Of a stretch of DNA of 64,000 nt, positions 56,630 to 64,000 are shown in pieces (positions within the stretch are counted from its first letter, which is position 1; each line of letters starts with the position of its first letter). The translations under genes were made by a program, and so were the position numbers. The DNA comes from Dipteris shenzhenensis. Its lineage: Eukaryota > Polypodiophyta > Polypodiopsida > Gleicheniales. The notes under the pieces were generated by a model. The model searched no databases. It saw only the letters and a program-made list of their open reading frames with translations, and had not been told where the DNA came from. Where the stretch lies: the NCBI GenBank assembly GCA_047967505.1, contig CM106540.1; one strand, given 5' to 3'.

Positions 56630-57501
56630 ATGTCATTTTGCTTTTTGTAGCAGTCCTTAGCATAACAGTAGTAGCATTCAACATTGCTGTTTGCATTTTG
56701 GCCTCTCTACCATCCACCACGGCCTCTTTGGCTCCCCCTGCCTCTAGAGTTACCACCTCCTCTTACATAGGACTGGTTTTCTTGAGTTTGCTGCATATTC
56801 TAATTTCTACCATGGCTGGCAGATTGGCCTCCTCTACCTCTGCCTCTACCTCTTCCAGCATTTGAGTAGAAGACAGTTTCTTTTGAAGTTCCTCCTGAAG
56901 AAGATGCACCCCCATTTCTCTACTCTTCAGAAATTAGAAGAGCAAACAAGTCTTCAAAATCAGGAAATTTTTCACGGACGGCAATGGATGTCCGGAACTG
57001 TGCATAATCCTTTCCTAGACCATTCAAGGTCACAGAAACTAGATCATCATCTTCCACTGGCGACCCAATGGAAGCAAGTGCATCTGCAATTTCCTTCACC
57101 TTCATGTGGTAGTCATTTATGCTAAAATTTTCTCTCTGCACATTGTGTAACTTCTGTTTGAGCTGCATTTTCCTGGCTTGCGTATTTGTGCTGTACATTT
57201 TTGCCAAAGTATCCCATGCCTCCTTTGGCATACTTGCATCCTGAATATGCACAATCATAGAATCCGAAATACTAATAGACAGCCAGTACATAACTTTTCT
57301 GGCTCTCTCATGCCATCCTTTAAATGCCTGCATTTCCTGTTGATTGGGAACATTAGGAAGAACTAGTTCTTCTTCATTTCCTGTAATGAACTCCCAATAG
57401 CCTTTTCCCATAAGGAAATTCGTCATTCTAAACTTCCATTCATGGAAGTTGTTCTTGTCAAGCTTTTCTGTGACAATCTGTGAAAGAGAATCAGATGCCA
57501 T
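56630..57501 (-). pseudogene. Copia-C gag with a damaged zinc knuckle
   Basis: ATG at 57501-57499 (MASDSLSQI) is the best start. The first 193 codons form a typical copia gag: KLDKNNFHEWKFRM, WDTLAKMYST and LNGLGKDYAQFRT, ending LLISEE with a stop at about 56922. Past the stop comes a Gly/Arg-rich stretch (GRGRGRG), and then ECYYCYAKDCYKK at about 56675. Compared with the usual C-x2-C-x4-H-x4-C knuckle, the middle with Gly and His is missing, so the knuckle is deleted in part. Confidence 0.9.
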
Positions 57502-57979
57502 TACAGAACACTGCAAAATATTTTGTCACTACAAAAAACACAGCTTTTGCCTCACACGGGCAGATCTGCAAAACTGACGAAAGTGGTATTTGACCACACA
57601 GTCACTTCCTAGTGATGATTTTGCATCAACAGGAAACAAGCATGATTTTGCAACTCCCAATATCTCTGCACACAGGCATACGATGCAATTTCTGCAGCAA
57701 CTTTTCACCGACTAGCCGAGCAGTGGTTGCACAGCAAAAACAGGGCCTTTTTCTGAGTGCCTACGAAGAACTTCCGCCTTCAAAATGGGCCCCACAGCAT
57801 ATACTGCGCTCTCGCCACACCATGAAGGGTGTCTCAATCTGAGACAGTGCACTCTTGCACTTCTGGCTGTGATACCTGTAGAGATTTGCTCCCAAACTCG
57901 AAATAGGAAAGCAACACTGGTCCTCTTACCAGGACACCATGAACTTGGTTTGCTTTCTTGAGCTCCTTACCACGAACAA

Positions 57980-57992
57980 GGCTCTGATACCA
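57980..57992 (-). other. Primer-binding site of copia-C
   Basis: The minus strand reads TGGTATCAGAGCC with no spacer after the LTR; matches initiator-Met tRNA. Confidence 0.9.
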
Positions 57993-58340
57993 TGTGAAGA
58001 TAGTGGGAGAGAGGGAAGGAGTCTCACTTGTGGCTTTCTCACATACACAATGGGGGAATACACACAAAGGTGGAGGCTGAAAATAGTTTTCCTCTTCTTA
58101 GTTGTGAAAGCCAAAAGAACTCAAGTACAAAGAAATAGAAGAACCCTATATGTGGGTCTCAAACCAAACTCAACTAACTAAGGTGGCATACTAACTGAGC
58201 CACAAACTAGAGTAGATAAGGATAGCTATCATCTAGCTATTATTCATGGGCGGTGTACCAACTGCATCTCCAGTAATAAGTCGGTGACATAAATACACAA
58301 CCGTCATGGCATATCGCAAGTGGAGCTCGATATCTCAACA
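57993..58340 (-). repeat. 5' LTR of copia-C
   Basis: 348 bases, TGTGAAG...CAACA on plus, followed by the GAATA duplicate. Confidence 0.95.
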
Positions 58341-58345
58341 GAATA

Positions 58346-60215
58346 AGGGCCTTGATCGACAAAATTTGGAGACCCTTCCACAGTATTATGTTGCTCTCCT
58401 CCGACTTCTTGAACATCTGATCAGTAGTTACATCTAAGAAAAGAAGGCCTTGCATGATAAATTTGTGCACCTGTGTGGTGATCCCCTTACTAGGTGGCAG
58501 AACAATCCTCCTCTAGCAAGGCGGTATCAGTGTCACCTCGACAATAATTTTGACATCATGGATTATGGACAAGATTATTTTGCTAGAGTGTGGGCATTAT
58601 AATGGCATACCCACTTTGATCATCCCCCTATTGATATCTCCCATATATATCTGTGGCCTTCCAGTCATGCACACTTGCTTGTCAGTACTGATCCTTTACC
58701 ACCCGAAACTATAACAACGGATGAACCTGGCCATTCTAGGTTTAACAGGAAGCCTTGACCTCACAAGCCTCTCGACAAGTCTTGGAAGCCCCACCGTTTC
58801 AATCTTGGAGCTTTTGCATTCAAGCAGTGTCTCGTTTGGAGCCCTCCTCGACCGCAACCATGAGGGCACGATGTTCTAAAGCCGAGGTGAGATGTTGGAC
58901 CTTGGGTTAGGCCAACATAGGAGAACTCACTAGCAGTAGCCAAAGGAATATTACAGTATGTCGAGTCATAGAGTATCTGAGTTACTAGGGTAGCAAGCAG
59001 CTCTGCTAGGGGATATACCGGCCATGTAGGTCGAGCTACATGGAACGAGAGAAGCGGTGCATGTGAGGCAACCCATTTCTTCGAAACTAGAAAACCTCTG
59101 GTTAAATTTCCTGAGCATCGAGGGTTTGATGCAACATGATCGGCAAATTTGGGCGGTGGTCCAATAGTGTGTAGTGGCTTGAGCAATCATCACACTTGCA
59201 AAGTTAGAAGGCGGTTTATTAGTAGCGAGTGAAATAGTGGAGAGGTTGAGATAGCGAGGGAGGAAGAGATGAAAAGAGCCCTAGAGTGCTATTAACTGGG
59301 GAAAAGGAAGGTAAGCAGAACCCTCGAGAGTAGAGAGTAGGACAAGAAGATAAACAGTGAATCTTCCTAGTCAGGTCAGGCCATCGCTAAGGCAAGAGTA
59401 CCTTAGTCGAGTCTGTCCAAATGAATGGAATGTCCTTAGTCAAGTCTGTTGATTGAATCGAGAGGGTTCAAGTAATGTCAAGGCTGCTTCTTGTAAATGG
59501 TTTATGGTTAATGGAAACATGTCTCTCTTTGTGTGCCAATAGTAGTGTTTCCATGTAAGCTGGTCCACCTCGTCATCGTACGGTTGCTCCACCTTCAATC
59601 ACCCCAGAAACTGTATTCAATTACTTAGCTGTCATGGAGTTTGTTTGCAGACCTTGCACAACCACCTAGATTTTGCAAAGGAGGGCATCTTGTGTTAACA
59701 CCCACTCGGGCACCAAGTATCGAGCACTTGAGCAATTGTTACTTGGAACCTTGGCACCTTGCAACCCATATCAAAACCCTTACTATCCTCTTACTATCGC
59801 AAGCTACCTTGAGCAAATGAGAGAGTTGACAATGCTATATAGTACCATTCATGGTGTGGCCCGTTGCCTAACAACTACTCCCTCTTGTCATGCTACTCAA
59901 ATTGCCCACTTGGCTATGTCCTCTACCATGTCCCTTTCTCTCATGGTAGCCTTTGCCTGACCATGTCCCGAGCACTCGTGGTGGCCCTAGTTAACACTAC
60001 ATATAGGTTTTTCTTACTCATATTTTTGATTATCACAAAAAAATTATTGATGCAATTTTTAATTTGCCAATTGTCAAAAGTCTACTAGGAACAAAAAATT
60101 ACAACAAGTGATAGCTTCCTTGCATACAACGTGCATTGTGATGAAGAGGAGAGGGAGGAGCACTCTTTGTAGTTCTAAGTTCTCAAAATTGTGAGGCTAA
60201 AATGTTGATGAGTGA
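58346..60215 (+). other. Right part of the decayed coding region, then non-coding
   Basis: Once one copy of GAATA is removed, the frame from 52837 continues without a break: KGLDRQNLETLPQYYVALLRLLEHLI, stop, ALHDKFVHLCGDP and RRYQCHLDNNFDIMDYGQDYF to about 58600. A minus-strand frame (59186-58761) overlaps without a family match. From about 59200 to 60215 nothing was recognised. Confidence 0.35.
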
Positions 60216-60310
60216 CACTACTACACACGGATCCTATTGCGACGTTTACGTACTGACGTTTAGCGCTCGCTTAGCGTTAATCGTTGGTATGAAAATCGGG
60301 TTTTGTAAAT

Positions 60311-60354
60311 CGTTGCTATATAGCGACTTTTGCTAAAAGTCGCTATATAGCGAC
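60311..60354. repeat. CACTA subterminal repeats, left end
   Basis: Two GCTATATAGCGAC copies in opposite orientation, joined through AGTCGCT/AGCGACT, can form a hairpin. In En/Spm elements such subterminal repeats bind the element's own DNA-binding protein. That role is inferred here. Confidence 0.7.
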
Positions 60355-60680
60355 ACTGAGACAAAATATTATAGTGACGTTTTTACAGAGAGGTTTTTTT
60401 TTTTTAAAACGCCTTAAAAGTTAGTTTTTTCCAATGACAAAATTTTTTAAATTTTCATACATGTTTGAGCTCATAGAGAATAAAAAAATGAGAGCATGTA
60501 CATCAAGTCTTTGAAGCTCATATATTCATGTCCACATTTGAGATGAGAAAAATCAAATAAGAGCATTTACATCAACTGTTTCATCTTGAGCCAAGTCTAA
60601 GGTGCCAAGCAAGTCTATCTCCAACTCTATACTGAGTTGATCTCCTATATCATCATCGTATTCTAGTATCGTACGTTCAC

Positions 60681-61400
60681 CTAAAAGTATTTGATCATCT
60701 TCTTCACAAAGCTTAAGTGTGGTGATTGATCTTGATGATTGTTGTCTTCCTCGTCAATATCGTGATCTCCATCCTCCTCCCGTGCGATGTCATGTGCATC
60801 TTCCTCTTGTCTCATATGGTGATCTACATCTTCTTCGCTAGATTCATCAATTGGATCCGACATTAGTAGTGGCATCTCCATATCCACATCTCGATCTTCA
60901 AAAATTTGCTTACTTCGTGGTGCAACTTGGATCACATACCACCATCTTGGATCAGAACGATCCGGATGAAAAACCACGTATATTGAAGATGGGTGCCAAA
61001 TGTCGTCAATTATATATATATCAATGGACTTTAAAAATGAAAGCTTCGACTAATTAAATCATTAGTATGCACTTGCTCACAGTGCTCAGGAAGAACAAAA
61101 GTATCACTTTCATCGGTCCAATGTTTGGTGGAGTCTATTGCAAAGAGACCGCTACTATCTTTTCTCACTGTCGCATGGGGATCATTGTAAGTAGTTCTAA
61201 ACCATTTTACATCAAGAATGAAAATAGTAAATCATGTGAAATCAATTTCATAGATGTCGCGTATGGTTCCACACAATAATCCAACTGTGAGGAGAGAAGA
61301 TTGGTATCCGAAGCACTTGCTCGGCTATCTTGTGTGAAGTTAGCCATGACTCCACAATCATACGTGACTCTCTTTGAATCGATGCGTTCCACGTGAAAAT
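60681..61400 (-). pseudogene. CACTA transposase C-terminal part (DUF4216-like)
   Basis: After frame adjustments the minus strand gives VTYDCGVMANFTQDSRASASDTN, then LDYCGTIRDIYEIDF, FILDVKWFRT and FVLPEHCEQV. These correspond in order to the DUF4216 region of plant TNP2-like proteins (new colour/vision of a D-Y-x-G, I-x-x-I-x-x-x-x-Y and W-F pattern before a V-x-x-x-x-Q-V segment). The final open piece (60977-60681) has DPRWWYVIQVAPR followed by a very acidic, His/Asp-rich tail. Frame breaks may be introns or mutations. Confidence 0.5.
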
Positions 61401-61503
61401 GTCATCCATATGACCATAATGCACTGTACTTTTTGTACTGTAAAAGAGCATCATTAAAACAATGAAGATGCACCTATTTTATAGCATATATTGCCACAAA
61501 TAA

Positions 61504-62172
61504 TTACTTAATTATGTCAAGAGATAAGAAACTTACATGCACCATACATCCAGATGATAACTCCCGCTCGCGCTCGTTTATTGTCTCTCCATCATGTTCG
61601 GCTTTACGTACAGCCAGTTGTAGCCAATCAAGTGACATGTGAGTAGGGAGAAGATCCAGATCTCGTGGATATGGTTGTGATCGCCTGTACATTACTCTGA
61701 ATCTCGTCCTTGCATTTATTCTTTCTGCCTTGGCCACTTCATATCTCTCAATCCACTTCTGCATCTCAGGGCTATTGAGGATACAAAACTTATTGAATTT
61801 CTCCATTTGCTCTTCGCTCATCTTTCTTTCAATCCCTTTTCCTTCGGGGACCTCGCCAATGATGCGATCATCATCCTTGTTGTGCCAAGCTTGCGGCATA
61901 TCAGGATCCGTGGATGCAAGAAACTCTGTGATATATACTAATGACTCTTGCACAAGCCATCCCTCTGCCATGCTTGCTTCCGGTCTTGCTCTTTGTCTTA
62001 CAAACCCCTTTAAAGTTTTCATAAACCGCTCGAGAAAAAACATCCATCGATTATGAACGGTACCTGCTATAGCCACCTCATCAACTATGTGCACAAGCAA
62101 GTGGACTTGAGTTGTCATAATGCTTGAGGGAAAGTGCTTCTCAAGCAAGCATATGGCTTCGATGGATTCCAC
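61504..62172 (-). pseudogene. CACTA transposase DUF4218 domain
   Basis: An open minus-strand frame of 222 codons matches the plant DUF4218 domain of TNP2-like CACTA proteins: LLEKHFPSSIMTTQVHLLVHIVDEV, then GTVHNRWMFFLERFMKTLKGFVRQRARPEASMAEGWL. This conserved P-x-H, R-W-M-x-x-x-E-R-x-M-K-x-L-K pattern is distinctive. It ends at 61504 with a stop. Upstream, a splice-acceptor-like boundary lies near 62170-62200. The transposase core (Transposase_21) expected before it is absent. Confidence 0.85.
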
Positions 62173-62403
62173 CCTAGCCTTCTCAATGCTCGATATAGAG
62201 ATCTCTTTTTGAGATATCCACCTATTTCACATGTCCATGCATATGTAAGATATTTGAGATATCCACCTATTTCACATGTCCATTAAGAAAATACATAATG
62301 CGATTTGATAGTAAGCATACCTCACAATACCACAGATCTTGAATATAGCATTTCTAACATCTTCTTGTAAGCACCCTTTTATTGTAATTGAAAGGATGAA
62401 CTA

Positions 62404-62623
62404 TCAAAGCAACAATGAAGTCATGTCAACAATATAACATAAAAACGGGGGGTACTGGTTCCAGCTCCTCCCCATACATCCGCAAGTGGCGCATGATAAT
62501 AGGACGTTGATGTCGTACTTCTCGCTTGCAATGAGTGCAATGACAGTATAACCTCTCCGTAAGCCACTTCGTGTTCCCGGGCGTTGGCGCATCATCGGAT
62601 GAGCTTCCACTCGTCCCTTCCAT
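62404..62623 (-). pseudogene. CACTA transposase-associated N-terminal domain
   Basis: The minus-strand frame starts MEGTSGSSSDD and holds CHCTHCKREVRHQRPIIMRHL. This matches the C-x-C-x-x-C...H-L zinc-binding pattern of the transposase-associated domain at the start of TNP2-like proteins. It lies only about 230 bases upstream of the DUF4218 exon. Intact elements normally have well over a kilobase of transposase core in between, so an internal deletion is inferred. Confidence 0.55.
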
Positions 62624-62730
62624 CTACACTTATAAAATCACAACATAAGCATGAAGAGGAGATATTGACAATTATAAGCATAGCATGTTTGAGCTTCTCT
62701 TGAGGCCATATAAAAAAAATAAACAGTAAG

Positions 62731-62830
62731 CGTTGCTATATAACGACGCTCTGTTCCGTCGCTATATAGCGACATTTTTAATTAAAAACGTCGCTTTATA
62801 GTGACGAATAAGCATTGCTATATAGCCACG
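62731..62830. repeat. CACTA subterminal repeats, promoter side
   Basis: Four variants of GTTGCTATATAGCGACG at 62731, 62757, 62789 and 62814, in both orientations, match those at 60311-60354. They lie just upstream of the transposase start on the minus strand. Confidence 0.75.
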
Positions 62831-62849
62831 CTGTGGGTTAAAACCCAAA

Positions 62850-63739
62850 ACGCCAAAACGCGCGGCGTTTTGCTCAATCCATTCCCTAATCTCTCAAGTA
62901 AGCAACCAAAAATCTCCTCCCACCTATTTTCGACGACCTCCCATCTATTCCAAGCAACCTCCCACTCTATTTTCCACTCCTCACCCTTCTCCTACCTCTT
63001 GTACTCCCTCTCTATCCTTTTCCCTCTTTGGTTTTCTGAAAGAAAGTTCTTCAAGAGGTGAGTTTGTTTCAACAATGTAGGTTGTTTGTTTGTTAGCTTT
63101 AGTTTTGTGAGTGTTTCTTCTTGTGTTGCTAAACCTATAAACTACTTTTCATGCTTGATTTGAAAGGATTGAAACAAAAAACGAGATTTCAAGAAAGAAA
63201 GAAAACTCACCTCTTTTTTCTGTATTTCTCTTCCTTCTCTTTCTCCTTGTCTCCTCAATCTCCTCCTTTCCTTGTCTCCTCAATCTCCTCCCTTCAAGAA
63301 GTTGCTTTTGTAATCTCCTCTTTCCACTAACATCTTATTTGAAAAAATGGGTTGTTTTCTCTCTTTTGTAGGGCCAGTCCACTACACTGAGCAGGACATA
63401 CTCTCTCTTTTGTAGGGCCAGTCCACTACACCAAGCGGGACATACTTTTTCAGGCAAGTGCTTCCTCTTTTTTCCATTTATTTTTTTTGTTATTTGCATT
63501 GGCCTGCAGCTAGCGCCTTAAGCGCTAGCTGCAGTGATGGGCATAGGAACCCTCTCTTCCCCTCTCACTCTTTCCTTCTTCCCCCTTCTCTTTTTCTCCT
63601 TTTTCCCCCTTCTCTTTTTTCCCTCTTCTCTTATTCTCTCTTTCCCCCTTCTCTCTTTCCCCCTCATCTCTTTTCCCTTCTCTCTTTCCTTTCCCTCTTA
63701 TTCTCTATTTCCTTTCCCTCTTATTCTCTTATGCTTATG
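62850..63739. other. Pyrimidine-rich DNA, nothing coding recognised
   Basis: C/T-rich with frames rich in Ser, Leu, Pro and Phe that are compositional. TCCTTGTCTCCTCAATCTCC is duplicated near 63243 and 63269. It is possibly the CACTA element's other gene or leader, but no motif supports this. Confidence 0.35.
63357..63444 (+). repeat. 44-bp direct tandem repeat, two copies
   Basis: TCTTTTGTAGGGCCAGTCC, then ACTACAC...GGACATACT, occurs twice with a 44-base period (TGTAGGG at 63367 and 63411) and about three differences. Confidence 0.75.
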
Positions 63740-64000
63740 CTTCTCTCATTCCCCCTTCTCTCATTCGCATAAGCTCATGCTTATGCTCATGCATGAGCAT
63801 GAGCTTATGCTTAAGTTTTCGCATAAGCTTATGCTTATGCATGAGCTTATGCGGAAATAGAGAATGAGAGAAGCTTATGCTTCTCTCATTCTCTATTTCC
63901 GCATAAGCTCCTTCTCTTTTTCCGCATGAGTATAAGCATGAGCTTATGCTTATGCTTATGCTTAAGCATAAGCATAAGCATAAGCATAAGCTCATGCTTA
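63740..64000. repeat. Cluster of GCTTATGC palindromes
   Basis: The stretch is built from GCTTATGC/GCATAAGC words in both orientations. A perfect inverted repeat with 32-base arms and a TTAT spacer covers 63843-63910 (arms GAGCTTATGCGG...GAGAAGC). A second, uninterrupted 44-base palindrome centred on TTAA covers 63942-63985. The tract runs off the window edge. Confidence 0.9.

Larger units (their letters stand above)
52843..58340 (-). mobile_element. Complete copia-C retrotransposon with target duplication
   Basis: LTRs at 52843-53194 and 57993-58340 (TGTGAAGATAG...TCTCAACA on plus), with GAATA on both sides (52838-52842 and 58341-58345). A Met-tRNA primer site abuts the 5' LTR and a GAGGGGGAG purine tract abuts the 3' LTR. 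All copia domains are present in order on the minus strand but carry several frameshifts and stops. By hand the LTRs differ at roughly 14 positions plus two small indels, so it is older than element E. Confidence 0.95.
60216..62830 (-). mobile_element. CACTA (En/Spm) transposon, one end and shortened gene
   Basis: CACTACTACACAC at 60216 is a CACTA-type terminus, preceded by the trinucleotide TGA. Subterminal copies of GTTGCTATATAGCGAC lie at 60311-60354 and again at 62731-62830. Between them minus-strand exons encode parts of a TNP2-like transposase. The opposite terminus (TGTAGTAGTG) was not found before 64000, so the element's other end is outside the window or lost. Confidence 0.75.

Noticed and set aside
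63458-63860. Ser/Phe/Leu-rich frames resembling membrane proteins
   Set aside because: Pyrimidine-rich low-complexity DNA; hydrophobicity follows from CTT/TTC/CTC codons.
1-64000. tRNA and rRNA genes
   Set aside because: Only the tRNA-complementary primer sites of retrotransposons were seen; no cloverleaf or rRNA core was recognised by eye. A covariance-model scan would settle it.

Overview
The window looks like nuclear DNA of a land plant with a large, retrotransposon-rich genome. The evidence is plant-type Ty1/copia elements primed by initiator-Met tRNA (TGGTATCAGAGCC sites), Ty3/gypsy remnants, a CACTA (En/Spm) transposon with plant DUF4218 and transposase-associated domains, GT-AG introns, and almost no intact host coding sequence. 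The species cannot be fixed from the sequence. A fern, other seed-free plant or gymnosperm is a guess. No rRNA, tRNA, CRISPR, bacterial operon or complete host gene was seen.

Layout. 1-5141: the last exon of one host gene (63-218), its 3' flank, then non-coding DNA. 5142-17760: a solo copia LTR with a perfect 5-bp target duplication, a long foldback repeat (6745-7387), a 36-bp minisatellite, a dead gypsy reverse transcriptase, and a gypsy-type minus-strand relic (LTR at about 11.75-12.87 kb, protease at 17.15-17.76 kb). That relic is split by a young, complete, non-autonomous LTR element (14682-17148). 17760-23471: two unidentified decayed gene pieces and AT-rich DNA.

23472-44350 is one deeply nested stack that can be resolved with target-site duplications and shared variants. 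A copia-B fragment carries in its LTR the gypsy-type element G1 (LTR 24554-25983, primer site, leader, gag, protease). G1's pyrimidine-rich leader carries copia-A2. Copia-A2 carries copia-A1 (27404-33269, nearly intact) inside its own 5' LTR and a second copia-B (to 40355) inside its RNase H gene.

44380-50764: a minus-strand copia-D array in which two gag-protease-integrase segments, three LTR segments and one RNase H piece are joined abnormally. 50765-60215: an unrecognised decayed coding region split by the complete minus-strand copia-C (52843-58340, target duplication GAATA). 60216 to the end: a CACTA element with its terminus, subterminal repeats and a shortened transposase gene, followed by pyrimidine-rich DNA and a cluster of perfect palindromes.

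I found no new defence-like or enzymatic system. The most interesting items are the recently mobile element that encodes no pol (14682-17148), the resolvable nest, the possible pol-less gypsy lineage, the foldback repeat and the palindrome cluster. Positions of decayed segments are approximate where the text says so.
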